Shown here in pieces: positions 46,525-55,724 of a DNA stretch of 64,000 nt; position 1 is the first letter of the stretch; each line of letters starts with the position of its first letter. The stretch comes from Spirosoma sp. (GTDB taxonomy: Bacteria > Bacteroidota > Bacteroidia > Cytophagales > Spirosomataceae). A program made the position numbers and the translations under genes. Where the stretch lies: the NCBI RefSeq assembly GCF_026391055.1, contig NZ_JAPLET010000019.1, forward strand, positions 124,001-188,000, given 5' to 3'. Under the pieces are notes generated by a model that was not told the origin of the DNA, searched no databases, and was given only the letters and a program-made list of their open reading frames with translations.

Positions 46525-49380
46525 CTATATTACGGCGCTGAACTGGTACGTTCCGGAACCAACGGTCACTTGTAGAAATCCGTCTCTGGTACCAATCACC
46601 CGGATGTCAGGGCTGGCTGTCAGAGCTTTATTGCTCTCCAAAACGCTCTCTGGCTTAGTAGTTGGGATGAACACGGTAGCGATGGTATTCACCGGAACGA
46701 CGACATTCAGACGAACGCGATTACCTTCTTTTTTCCAGGATGATACAATCGTTCCGTTGATGGATTGATAGCTGGCATTGACGGCATTGATCCCCTCCGG
46801 TGCCAGTTCGGGCCTGATGATGAACGTTCGATAACCCGCTTCTTCTGCTTTTATCCCGGCCGCATTGCCAAACAGCCACTCGTTCACCGATCCAAAGGCG
46901 TAATGGTTGAAGGAGTTCATACCGGCATTGTTTTCGAACCCTTTTCCTTTAATGTAGCTATTCCAGCGCTCCCAGATGGTATTGGCTCCGTTCACCACCT
47001 CGAAACCCCAGGATGGATACTCGGTGCTTAGCAAAAGTTTGTACGCTTGGTTGGTGTGCCCCGTCATGGACAGCGACGGCAAGAGGGGCTTCACTCCCAG
47101 AAATCCAGTCGAGAGCTTGTTGTCGTTCGCTTTGATCAGGTCGACCAGCCAGTTGCCCGCTTTGGGGGTTAAATTCGGGGCGATCATGTTCATGTAAATG
47201 GCATTGGCGTAGGCGGTTTGCGTGTGGCCTTCGAACCCCATTTCGCCGTCGACATAGCCTTCGCCATTGCCATAAGCGGCACTGTTTGTTTTAAAACGGC
47301 CGTTGCTGTCGGCATAATGAGCCATAAAAGCCTGTTTGATTTTCGTAAACATAGTGGTGTAATACGTAGCTTCGTCGGGCTTCCCAATGGCCTTTGCCAT
47401 ATCGGCCATCATGGACGCTGCATAACCAAAATATAGGGTTGCCAGCATATCAGGGGGCGTTTTCTTGCCGACCGAAAGCCAGTCGCCGAACCCGCCTTTG
47501 GGAGAAACTTCGGCGAAAGAGCCTTCCTTGTAGACGTAGGTGCCCTGGCTTTTAGCTTCCATAAACTTCAGGTACGCCACCATATTCGGCCAGAATTTCT
47601 GGATAACGCGGGTGTCGCCGTAGGTTTTGTAGATCGTGTAGGGGCAGATGATACCGGCCTCCGACCAGCCGGGCGAGTAGGTGTCCGTTTTGCGGACGTT
47701 GGGCGCTGGGGCGTAGATCGGATAGGCGTTGTCAGGTCGCTGGGCGTCGTTGAGGTCGACCAGCCATTTGGTGAAAAAAGCCGAAATGTCGTTGTTGAAC
47801 GTCGCCGATTGAACGTATGCCTGGGCATCGCCGGTCCAGCCCAGCCGCTCATCCCGCTGGGGACAATCGGTCGGTACATCAACATAGTTGGAACGCTGTG
47901 TCCAGACGATGTTCTGGTATAGCTTGTTAATCAGTTTATTGTCGGTTTCAAACGTGCCCGTTTCGGGGGTGGCGGAAGTTAATACGATTCCGGTAATAGC
48001 GTCCAGTCCGGGGGCTGATCTAAAACCAGCTACATCTACATATTGAAAGCCGTGGTAGGTGAACTTGGGCGTCCAGGTTTCGCCCTTCGGATCACCCTTG
48101 AGAATATACGTATCCGTAGCGCGGGCTTTGCGCAGGTTTTCGGTCATGATGTCGCCGTTGGGAAAGAGCACTTCGCCGAAGCGTAGACGAAGGGTATCGC
48201 CTTTGTTGCCCTTTACACAGAGCCGCACTACACCCGCAAAGTTTTGCCCCAGGTCGAACAGGTAATGCCCGCCCGATTTTGGCGTAACCGTTTTGGCTTT
48301 CAACTCCTGAAAAGCGCGAACAGGATTTCCCGGATAAGCCTCAATCTGCCGGTCAGCCTTATCCGGGAAAACGGTACTGCTCTTCCAGTTGGTATCGTTG
48401 AAGCCCGGTTTGCTCCAGTTGTCGAAGGCCAGATTGGCGTTGTAGGTCTCGCCGTTCAAAATATCCGCTTCGAGGATAGGGCCGTGGCTGGTCTTCCAGC
48501 TTTGGTCGGTGGCAATCGTTTCAGTTTTGCCGTTGGTGTATTCGACTTCCAACTGAGCTTTCAGCAGGGGGACGTCACCGTAGAAGTTCTTCACAACCGG
48601 GTTTCCAACGAGTAGGGCATAGCCGAGATAGCCCGCATACCAACCATCGGCAATGATGGCCCCCAGCGCGTTTTTGCCGGTTTTTATATTGGCCGTTACA
48701 TCGTAGGTCTGGTAGTAAACCCGCTTGTTGTAGTCGGTCCAGCCGGGTGTAAAGTAGTCGGTCCCGATCCGTTTTCCGTTGATCTGACATTCGTACAGTC
48801 CCAGCGATGTTACGTACAATCGGGCTTTTTTGACCGGGGCCGTCAGTTGAATTTCTTTTCTAAAAAAAGGAGCCGGGGGCAGGTGATACGTTTTACCCTT
48901 TCCCAAAGTGGTCAGGTCGTTCCCAATCCAATTGGCTGACCAGTCGGCTTTGGTGAGCAGGCCCATTTCCCAGGTTGCAACGGCGCTCCAAGGACCAGGT
49001 TGACCGCTTTTGTCCCAGCTACGAACTTTCCAGTAACAGATGGTTCGGGAGGGGAGGGTTTTACCGGCGTATTCAATCTGATTGGTAGTATTACCCGTTA
49101 CCTTGGCGGAATTCCATAAATCAGCTTTTTCGGCATTCAATAAAGCGGTCGACGATGCTACCAGTATCTGATAAGCCGTTTGAAGCTGACCGCGTCCGGT
49201 AGCCGTTAACTCCCAGCTTAAGCGGGGTTTATCGACGTCGACGACCGGGTTTTGTTTGTACTCAGTTCGTAAATGAACTGGTGTTAGGTTAGCGGAAATT
49301 GCCTCCGATGTCGTGAATAGAATCGTTATGAAGCACGTCATTAGCCAGACGGTCAGCGCATTAAGCCGGGCGAATTTCAT
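46525..49380 (-). CDS. Exported GH78 alpha-L-rhamnosidase
   Basis: A 951-residue exported enzyme. Order: signal peptide (TVWLMTCFITILFTTSEAIS), an Ig-like N-domain (PRLSWELTATGRGQLQTAYQ), a CBM67-type lectin-like domain (RLYVTSLGLYECQINGKRIG, FTPGWTDYNKRVYYQTYDVT), the (alpha/alpha)6 catalytic domain and a C-terminal beta domain. The catalytic core has DVPTDCPQRDERLGWTGDAQ at about residues 495-515, with the acid Asp and Glu, and WERWNSYIKGKGFENNAGMN. It cleaves terminal alpha-L-rhamnose. It is downstream of two sulfatases on the same strand and 47 bases from the nearer one. Confidence 0.95.
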   Translation of the reverse strand: MKFARLNALTVWLMTCFITILFTTSEAISANLTPVHLRTEYKQNPVVDVDKPRLSWELTATGRGQLQTAYQILVASSTALLNAEKADLWNSAKVTGNTTNQIEYAGKTLPSRTICYWKVRSWDKSGQPGPWSAVATWEMGLLTKADWSANWIGNDLTTLGKGKTYHLPPAPFFRKEIQLTAPVKKARLYVTSLGLYECQINGKRIGTDYFTPGWTDYNKRVYYQTYDVTANIKTGKNALGAIIADGWYAGYLGYALLVGNPVVKNFYGDVPLLKAQLEVEYTNGKTETIATDQSWKTSHGPILEADILNGETYNANLAFDNWSKPGFNDTNWKSSTVFPDKADRQIEAYPGNPVRAFQELKAKTVTPKSGGHYLFDLGQNFAGVVRLCVKGNKGDTLRLRFGEVLFPNGDIMTENLRKARATDTYILKGDPKGETWTPKFTYHGFQYVDVAGFRSAPGLDAITGIVLTSATPETGTFETDNKLINKLYQNIVWTQRSNYVDVPTDCPQRDERLGWTGDAQAYVQSATFNNDISAFFTKWLVDLNDAQRPDNAYPIYAPAPNVRKTDTYSPGWSEAGIICPYTIYKTYGDTRVIQKFWPNMVAYLKFMEAKSQGTYVYKEGSFAEVSPKGGFGDWLSVGKKTPPDMLATLYFGYAASMMADMAKAIGKPDEATYYTTMFTKIKQAFMAHYADSNGRFKTNSAAYGNGEGYVDGEMGFEGHTQTAYANAIYMNMIAPNLTPKAGNWLVDLIKANDNKLSTGFLGVKPLLPSLSMTGHTNQAYKLLLSTEYPSWGFEVVNGANTIWERWNSYIKGKGFENNAGMNSFNHYAFGSVNEWLFGNAAGIKAEEAGYRTFIIRPELAPEGINAVNASYQSINGTIVSSWKKEGNRVRLNVVVPVNTIATVFIPTTKPESVLESNKALTASPDIRVIGTRDGFLQVTVGSGTYQFSAVI

Positions 49381-49427
49381 AGAGTGAATGGGTATATGGA
49401 CACTATAAGTAACAGACAGGCGGTGAC

Positions 49428-50897
49428 CTACTTATAATACGGATTGCCCAGCGAGTCAATGTAAGCCCAGGGGTAATTCCATTTATCCATGTACACGTTT
49501 CCGGTCTGGAAGTTATCGTTGGCGGCCCGGAGTTTTTTCGCTAGAATACCCTCAAGTTGTTTCTGAGTCCCGGCCAGTTTAGGCTTATTGGCCAGATTCG
49601 TGAGCTGATAGGGATCCTGCTGGTTATCGTACAGCAGCCACGGGCCTTTCAGGTCGCGCACGTAGGTAAATCGCGCCGTACGAATTCCCCGATATTCGCG
49701 GCCACCGCGCCCATAATTCCATTGGTGAAACGGTACGATACAGGCAATCAGGGCGGCATCGTCCAGCCGGGGAGTACGGGGCTGGCGTATCAGGCTGGCA
49801 ACGTTCTTCCCCTGTACACTGGCCGGAATGGACTGGCCACTCAGCGAAAGCACCGTAGGCATCACATCGGTAAGTGTGATGGGTACATCCAGCGTGCGCC
49901 CTTTCCGACTCAGTTCAGCGGGATACTTGAGCAAGAACGGTATCCGAATGGACTCGTCCCAGGGTTTCTGTTTGTTGATCTGATCGTGCGAGTACAGCAT
50001 ATCGCCGTGGTCGGAAGTGAACACGAAAATGGTGTTTTCATCCAGTTTAGCCCCTTTCAGCGCGGCCTGTAACCGACCAATGCAGTCGTCGAGGGCGTTG
50101 ATATGCGCGTAATATCCTTTCAGAGCCCGGTTGGCTTCCATCGTGTCTTTGGCGGGTACATTGGGTCGCAGGGACAGGGATTTGTCGGCGTACCGCTGGC
50201 GGTATTCTTTCGGGGCCGTCTGGTACGGGTCGTGCGGTGGCCCCCAGGCGAGCACCAATAGAAACGGCTCTTTGCGCGACTGAGTCATGAACGAAATGGC
50301 CGAATCCGTCTGGCTGATGGCATCGTACTGCTGCCAGACAAACCGCTTGTTCACCTCGTTGTAGTAAGGCGAATTGTTGTAATCGTGGGTGCATTCCAGC
50401 CCCCGCCAGTACTCGAAGCCCTGCCGCCGATCGGCCGGAATCGGTGCCAGACGACCGGCTGCGAAATCTTTAGCCAGTCCCCCGTTGATGTGCCATTTAC
50501 CAATGAATCCGGTTTTGTAGCCGTTTTTCTGGCATACTTCGGCCAGCGTCACAGCTTCGTTGCGCAGCGGGCGGTCGTTATAAAATACCCCGTGGGTGGT
50601 GGCATGCTGCCCCGTTAACAGGCTGGCCCGGCTTGGTGAGCAGACCGGCACTTCGGCCACGCACAGGCGGGCGTTGACCGATTCCTGGGCCAGTTTATCC
50701 AGATTCGGCGTGATCACCTCCCGATTACCCGCGTAGCCGAGGTCCTGCGCCCGCCACTGGTCGGCCATGACAATCACGATATTAGGTTTACGGATACCGG
50801 CCTGACTGGGCGTTGGCTGGGTAGGTGTGGGCGATGGTTTCCCGGCGATCAGACCGGTTAGCAGCGCACCGGCTACACAAAGGGATATATACTTCAT
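49428..50897 (-). CDS. Exported type I (formylglycine) sulfatase
   Basis: A 489-residue sulfatase with a signal peptide (SLCVAGALLTGLIAG). The modified Cys is Cys 86 in VPVCSPSRASLLTGQ, a perfect CxPSR motif. Metal ligands are in NIVIVMADQW and FVFTSDHGDML, and substrate-side His/Lys in GKWHINGG. It would remove sulfate esters from a carbohydrate in the periplasm after conversion of the Cys to formylglycine by a maturase not in this window. It stands 21 bases after another sulfatase and 47 before GH78, so the three form one unit. Confidence 0.93.
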   Translation of the reverse strand: MKYISLCVAGALLTGLIAGKPSPTPTQPTPSQAGIRKPNIVIVMADQWRAQDLGYAGNREVITPNLDKLAQESVNARLCVAEVPVCSPSRASLLTGQHATTHGVFYNDRPLRNEAVTLAEVCQKNGYKTGFIGKWHINGGLAKDFAAGRLAPIPADRRQGFEYWRGLECTHDYNNSPYYNEVNKRFVWQQYDAISQTDSAISFMTQSRKEPFLLVLAWGPPHDPYQTAPKEYRQRYADKSLSLRPNVPAKDTMEANRALKGYYAHINALDDCIGRLQAALKGAKLDENTIFVFTSDHGDMLYSHDQINKQKPWDESIRIPFLLKYPAELSRKGRTLDVPITLTDVMPTVLSLSGQSIPASVQGKNVASLIRQPRTPRLDDAALIACIVPFHQWNYGRGGREYRGIRTARFTYVRDLKGPWLLYDNQQDPYQLTNLANKPKLAGTQKQLEGILAKKLRAANDNFQTGNVYMDKWNYPWAYIDSLGNPYYK

Positions 50898-50918
50898 AGC
50901 TGATTATCGGTTGGAGGG

Positions 50919-52334
50919 CTATCGAGCGGCTTCTTTGAGTTGGTCAAAAATGGGCAGCAGTGACTTCTTTACCGCTTTTCCCATGGGCTCAACCGCCAGA
51001 TTACGGAGTTCCAGCGGGTCGGTTTTCAGGTTGTACACTTCTTCGTAGCTATCCGCCGGTTCGCGAAGGTTGAAATAGTGGACGTACTTTCGGTCGGCAC
51101 TCAGCACCCCTTCGGATTGTGGGATGAATACGGCTGGGGTATTAAACATATGCTCGAAAAAGAATTCCGTTCGCCAGGGTGTTTTAAGCGATGCGCCATC
51201 GCGATTGTCCATAAGTTGCGTAAGGCTGCGGCCCTGCATCCGGCTTGGAACGTGCACACCCGCCATCGTGAGCAGGGTGGGAGCGAAATCAATATTGAGC
51301 GTATACTTGTCGGTGGTACGGCCTTTCCGGTCCGGTCGGCGGGGATCATAAATGATGAGCGGCACCCGGATCGACAACTCGTGGCCGTACCATTTATCGG
51401 CAAAGCCATATTCGCCTTCGTAAAACCCGTTGTCGCTGGTGTACACGATGATGGTATTGTCGGCGAGTCCGCGCTCCTGCAAGGCTCGGCGGAGATGGCC
51501 CACCACGTCATCAATGCCCGTAATCAGTCGGTTATACGATTTGGTCGTCTGCTGAAACATCGAATCGGTAGCGAATCGGCGGCTCCAGCGAATGCGGGAT
51601 TCGTTCTGGTCGTTGTGCCGAAACCAGTCCGGAAACTGCCGGTAGTAGTTGTCGTCGGCAGCAGCGGGGCGTTTCAGGATCTGGTCGCGGTAGAGGTCGG
51701 TGAACCGCTCGGCGTAGGGGAATTCGGGGTTGGCCGCATCCTGCGCGTGGGGCGCTTTAAAGCTCACCGACAGGCAAAACGGTTTTCCGGCCGGATTTCC
51801 CTGAATGAACTCGTCCATTTGCTGGCCCATCAAGTCCGTCAGGTGAATTGGCTTTCCTTGCGCATCCTTTGCCGCATAGTTGCCCTGCCCGTCGAAGCCG
51901 CGCCAGTAATCGTATTCATTGACGGGCATCACATTTCCCACGCCATACTTGCCAATGAACCCTGTTCTATACCCGGCTTTGCGGAGTAGCACCGGGTAGG
52001 TCTGCGCCAGGGCAGAATCTGTAAAGGGTGTCACAAAATCCACAATCCCGTGCCTACGGGCGTACTGCCCGCTCAGGATACTGGCCCGGCTGATGCAGCA
52101 GATGGGCGTAGTCACGTACGAGCGCCTGAAATAGAACCCCTCCCGCGCCAGCCGGTCGAGGTTAGGTGTCTGGATTGTTTTGTTTCCGGCAACGCCCAGC
52201 GCATCCCACCGCTGGTCGTCGGCCAGCAGGAAAATGATATTGGGAGCTGTGGGCGGGCGCGATGCCGGATCAATCGGCTGCCGAAGACCGAGCACCACGG
52301 CCAGACCGACAACGGAGAGCAGGAGCCGTTTCAA
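50919..52334 (-). CDS. Exported type I sulfatase with variant CCISR site
   Basis: A 471-residue sulfatase with a signal peptide (LLLSVVGLAVVLGLRQ). Metal ligands are in NIIFLLADDQRWDALG and IVYTSDNGFYEGEYG. The modification motif reads PICCISRASILSGQ: Cys 79 is the residue in line with the standard CxPSR, but the Pro is Ile here. It differs from its neighbour throughout, so the two probably act on different sulfate positions. It begins the sulfatase-sulfatase-GH78 unit; an operator-like site lies 262 bases upstream. Confidence 0.9.
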   Translation of the reverse strand: MKRLLLSVVGLAVVLGLRQPIDPASRPPTAPNIIFLLADDQRWDALGVAGNKTIQTPNLDRLAREGFYFRRSYVTTPICCISRASILSGQYARRHGIVDFVTPFTDSALAQTYPVLLRKAGYRTGFIGKYGVGNVMPVNEYDYWRGFDGQGNYAAKDAQGKPIHLTDLMGQQMDEFIQGNPAGKPFCLSVSFKAPHAQDAANPEFPYAERFTDLYRDQILKRPAAADDNYYRQFPDWFRHNDQNESRIRWSRRFATDSMFQQTTKSYNRLITGIDDVVGHLRRALQERGLADNTIIVYTSDNGFYEGEYGFADKWYGHELSIRVPLIIYDPRRPDRKGRTTDKYTLNIDFAPTLLTMAGVHVPSRMQGRSLTQLMDNRDGASLKTPWRTEFFFEHMFNTPAVFIPQSEGVLSADRKYVHYFNLREPADSYEEVYNLKTDPLELRNLAVEPMGKAVKKSLLPIFDQLKEAAR

Positions 52335-52718
52335 GAATTTTTTAGGAAAGGGTTAGAAATAAAGTTGTTCATTTGAAAATGTCAAAGCTTAGCGGACCTC
52401 AAGTGCGCTGTTTTAGTGAGAGCACAGTGCATAGCAGCTTATCGACAAACAAGGCTGCCTTATCACTGTCAAATTGAAATTTTTTTAGGAATTTATGAAC
52501 CTCTTTAAGATTTAATGTGCCTGTAAGTAATATTCCTCCGCCTGAAGACCTAAAACGGGTAACCAATTAGAACTTTACGTACTTGTTAACGTAAGGCTAT
52601 CGTTCTCGGGAAGACGAGCGTAAAGCCAGGTAATTGTGACATTGATTAGCTGCTTCCGTCCGAATAATAGCCTTATCGTGATACAGTTGTCCCGATTTTC
52701 AATTGTTAATTCAGTCTA
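52335..52718. other. Divergent intergenic region between a sulfatase and the amidase
   Basis: This gap of 384 bases is A+T-rich in its left half and has no open frame of note. It holds the operator-like site at 52596. No TAnnTTTG element was found. Confidence 0.6.
52596..52619. promoter_or_regulatory. LacI-type operator-like site upstream of the sulfatase-GH78 unit
   Basis: GCTATCGTT, two bases, CGGGAA matches the 17-base core of the sites at 45358 and 55543 at all but the A/T-variable positions. The right half is less conserved. It lies 262 bases before the sulfatase start and 123 before the amidase start. Confidence 0.5.
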
Positions 52719-53762
52719 TTGCATCTGTTAGCCCTACTTATCATTTGCCTGACATTCTCAGGAACTACCTCTCCGGAAGCCGTTGGCAACCCGTTTTACT
52801 TTAAATCAGGTATCAGGCACAGCCATCAATCGGGTCAAAAAAAGAAGAAGGTCGCTAAGGCGCTCCGGCAAAAGACCAGAGGTCGAAAAACCAGTGCGCG
52901 TAAGCCCGTTCAGGCCCGATCCAAGTCGAAGAAGACTCGCCAGTCTCTGTCTGCTACTAAACGAAATCGTACGATTGTTCCGGCCAAAAAAAGGAAACCC
53001 GTTGTTAAAAAAGTAGCCTTGCCCTTAAGTCAACGACTCGCTATTATGGGGAGCCGGTACGCAACCATCCCGACCCTAGACGGTCAACTTAGCGGAACGG
53101 TGTATTACCTGGCTTCCGGGCACGGTGGCCCCGATCCGGGAGCCATTGGCCGGTATGGTAAGCAGCTTTTACCCGAAGATGAATATGCGTATGATGTGAC
53201 GCTACGGCTTGCCCGGCTGCTTATCCAGCATGGCGCAACGGTGTACATGATCGTGCAGGACCGGAATGATGGTATTCGGGATCAGGCGGTGCTGCCCATC
53301 GATTACGATGAAGTGGCGTACCCAAACCAGACCATACCCCTAAATCAAACCAGTCGGCTACGGCAGACAACGACGGCCGTCAATGGTGAATACGCCCGCC
53401 ACAAAGGGCAGTACCAGCGGTTTATCACCATTCACGTCGATAGCCGTAGCAAAGGAGAAACGACCGATGTTTTTTTCTACCATCACCCGCAGAGTAAAGT
53501 CGGGTTGCGACTGGCGCGGCACATTCATAAAACGTTTCTGGCCAACTACCGGCGCCATCGCCCCGCCCGTCCCTACATGGGCCGGGTGAGCAGCCGGGGA
53601 AGCTTATACGTGGTGAAGAATAGCCACCCGCCTACGGTCTTTATTGAACTGGGCAACATCCAGAATTCGCTGGACCAGCGCCGGTTCCTCATCCCGCAAA
53701 ACCGGCAGGCCCTGGCCAACTGGATGTGCCAGGGCATACTGACAGACTATAGGACGAGGTAG
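52719..53762 (+). CDS. N-acetylmuramoyl-L-alanine amidase (Amidase_3) with basic linker
   Basis: A 347-residue exported amidase that cuts the peptide from peptidoglycan glycan chains. TTG 52719 gives signal peptide LLALLIICLTFSGTTS; a TAA closes the frame at 52707, and no ATG keeps the signal. Residues about 39-102 are unusually rich in Lys and Arg (QKKKKVAKALRQKTRGRK, KSKKTRQSLSATKRNR), with no domain. The catalytic part has zinc His in YLASGHGGPDPGAIG, Glu in EDEYAYDVTLRLARLL, His in FITIHVDSRSKG and the catalytic Glu in VFIELGNIQNSLD. The basic linker may bind cell wall or membrane phosphates. It lies convergent to GH28. Confidence 0.85.
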   Translation: MHLLALLIICLTFSGTTSPEAVGNPFYFKSGIRHSHQSGQKKKKVAKALRQKTRGRKTSARKPVQARSKSKKTRQSLSATKRNRTIVPAKKRKPVVKKVALPLSQRLAIMGSRYATIPTLDGQLSGTVYYLASGHGGPDPGAIGRYGKQLLPEDEYAYDVTLRLARLLIQHGATVYMIVQDRNDGIRDQAVLPIDYDEVAYPNQTIPLNQTSRLRQTTTAVNGEYARHKGQYQRFITIHVDSRSKGETTDVFFYHHPQSKVGLRLARHIHKTFLANYRRHRPARPYMGRVSSRGSLYVVKNSHPPTVFIELGNIQNSLDQRRFLIPQNRQALANWMCQGILTDYRTR

Positions 53763-53775
53763 CTGATTTTAGTCT

Positions 53776-55410
53776 TTACTTCTTCATGGTCAAAACATTA
53801 GCCGGGGCGGATGCATCAGTTTCTACCGTTTTCTTCGCGTGCGAGGTGTCGGTGTTCAGGAGCCGGATACCGCCGGAACGCTCCCCGGCTATGTGCATCA
53901 GCAAGTCAGCTTTATCGGTAAAGTGAAAGGTATCTAGCGTAATGTCGCGGCTATTCTGTACCTGCATAACGGTTTTATTGCTGGTGAGCAGCGACACATT
54001 TTTCAGCCGGATATTCTCGGCTTCGATACAAACCAGCCCTTTGTGGCTTTGCAGTACCGCATTCTCGATCAGAATATCCTTCACCGCCATCTCGGGCAAA
54101 CCCCGGATCAGAATAGCTGTTTCGGCACCTTTACAGGTCACGTTCCGAATCTGAAACGACCGGAACTGGGGCGTAGCCTCAGAAAGGGGCTGCGGTTGGA
54201 TGACGGGTAGTTCATTGCTTTCGCCCTGTTGTGGCACCGGGTCTTTGGCGGCATAATACATGTCGAACAGAATAGCCTCCCCGGCAATATCGGTCATGTC
54301 GATCCCATCCACGAAGATGTTCTCGACCACACCACCCCGGCCCCGCGCTGTCTTGAAACGCAGGCCAACATCGGTGCCCATGAACGTACAGTTCGACACA
54401 TACAGGTTTTTTACCCCGCCCGACATTTCGCTGCCGATCACAAAGCCGCCATGCGCATGATACACCCGGCTATTCCGAACGATGATGTTTTCGGTGGGAA
54501 CGCCCCGTTTGCGACCCTGCTCATCGCGCCCCGATTTAATGCAGATACCATCGTCGCCCACATCGAACGTACAGTCGTCGACAAGCCCGTTCCGGCAGGA
54601 TTCCAGGTCTAGCCCGTCGCCGTTTTGGGCATACCACGGATTTTTGACCGTAACCCGGCGAAGGGTAATGTCTTCACAGAGAAGCGGATGCAGGCACCAG
54701 GCGGGCGAGTTCTGAAACGTAACTCCCTCCAGCAGAATGCGCTTACAGCGGGTAAGGCTCACCATATTTGGCCGAAGAAAATCCTTGATGCCTTCGTAAT
54801 AAGCCATCGATTGCCCCGCTTTGATGGGTTCGCTGGCCCCTTTCAGCGATTGCGCTGTTGGGTACCAGGTATCCTGTTTTTCGTTCAGTACGCCACCGGA
54901 AGCGACCAGTTTTTTCCACTGGTCGGCGGTGAGTTTGCTTTTCTTGACCATCCGCCAGGCTTCTCCGGCGCCGTCAAGTATACCTTCGCCCGTAATGGCA
55001 ATATTCTCCAGGCCAACGCCCGAAACAGGAGCCTGATTCCGAACAGCCTCTTCACCCTCCCAGGTTGTGCTCACCAGCGGATACACATCCCGGCGGTTTG
55101 TGAACTGAAGCAACGCTCCTTTGGCTAAGTGAAGGTTTACGTTACTTTTCAGCGTAATGGGACCCGTCAGCCAAAGGCCACGCGGAATCAGCACGACACC
55201 CCCGCCAGCTTTATTACATTGGTCAATCGCCTTGTTGATGGCGACCGTGTTCAGTGTCAGACCATCGGCGACCGCGTCCAATTTGCTGATCGTAATCGTA
55301 TCCTTTTTAAAGCTGGGCGTTACTGCTTTGGGTAGGTCAGGTGGGCTGGCCGACACAACTTGAGCGATGGCGGCAAGGCATAGAATAGTGAATCCTGTTG
55401 CTGTTTTCAT
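53776..55410 (-). CDS. Exported GH28 polygalacturonase-type enzyme
   Basis: A 544-residue exported right-handed beta-helix enzyme (signal TGFTILCLAAIAQVVSA). It hydrolyses alpha-1,4 linkages in polygalacturonate or, in some branches, rhamnogalacturonan. GH28 catalytic marks: NGDGLDLESCRN (first Asp), FDVGDDGICIKSGRDEQGRK (paired Asp), YHAHGGFVIGSEMSGG (His) and GLRFKTARGRGG (the RxK-type substrate site). It starts divergent from the esterase array, and the intergenic region holds an operator-like site. Its product is galacturonate or oligomers for the uxaB-kdgK-eda unit. Confidence 0.93.
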   Translation of the reverse strand: MKTATGFTILCLAAIAQVVSASPPDLPKAVTPSFKKDTITISKLDAVADGLTLNTVAINKAIDQCNKAGGGVVLIPRGLWLTGPITLKSNVNLHLAKGALLQFTNRRDVYPLVSTTWEGEEAVRNQAPVSGVGLENIAITGEGILDGAGEAWRMVKKSKLTADQWKKLVASGGVLNEKQDTWYPTAQSLKGASEPIKAGQSMAYYEGIKDFLRPNMVSLTRCKRILLEGVTFQNSPAWCLHPLLCEDITLRRVTVKNPWYAQNGDGLDLESCRNGLVDDCTFDVGDDGICIKSGRDEQGRKRGVPTENIIVRNSRVYHAHGGFVIGSEMSGGVKNLYVSNCTFMGTDVGLRFKTARGRGGVVENIFVDGIDMTDIAGEAILFDMYYAAKDPVPQQGESNELPVIQPQPLSEATPQFRSFQIRNVTCKGAETAILIRGLPEMAVKDILIENAVLQSHKGLVCIEAENIRLKNVSLLTSNKTVMQVQNSRDITLDTFHFTDKADLLMHIAGERSGGIRLLNTDTSHAKKTVETDASAPANVLTMKK

Positions 55411-55542
55411 AAGGGTCTTCTACTACAAAAGAGCCGGAACAGATTCTAGTCCACGGTTCCGAATCGGGTATCCAGTTGGAATTTCTCTCTAAAGTGACCT
55501 TAAATCCGGCATCCATTCAAGCGATATCCCCCTTTTTTTTGT

Positions 55543-55566
55543 GCAATCGTTGCCGGGAACGATGCC
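55543..55566. promoter_or_regulatory. LacI-type operator-like site between GH28 and the esterase array
   Basis: GCAATCGTT, two bases, CGGGAA, followed by CGATGCC. Nineteen of 24 positions match the 45358 site. It lies 133 bases before GH28 and 159 before the first esterase start. Confidence 0.6.
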
Positions 55567-55702
55567 AAACTCTGGTTTTAGCTTGGCTTGAATGGAAGAA
55601 CACACCGTCTTTGCTTTATCAGGCTCCAATTAATCGTGCTAAATAGTCCTGAAAAATTCACAGAAACTTTTACAGGCAACGATCTGGAACAGGAACTTTA
55701 TG

Positions 55703-55710
55703 TACTTTTG
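55703..55710 (+). promoter_or_regulatory. Possible Bacteroidota -7 element before the esterase array
   Basis: TACTTTTG matches TAnnTTTG, but only 15 bases before ATG 55725, which would give a very short leader. No -33 TTTG is evident at the expected spacing. Confidence 0.3.
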
Positions 55711-55724
55711 ACACAAAGAGAAAA

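Larger units (their letters stand above)
55411..55724. other. Divergent promoter region between GH28 and the esterase array
   Basis: This gap of 314 bases holds the operator-like site (55543), a GGCAACGAT half-site-like block (55675-55683) and a -7-like TACTTTTG (55703). A poly-T run (55533-55540) precedes the operator. No other coding potential was seen. Confidence 0.6.

Noticed and set aside
51078..51989. Open frame of 303 codons on the plus strand
   Set aside because: It is antisense to the sulfatase at 50919-52334, which has full family motifs; the opposite frame has none.
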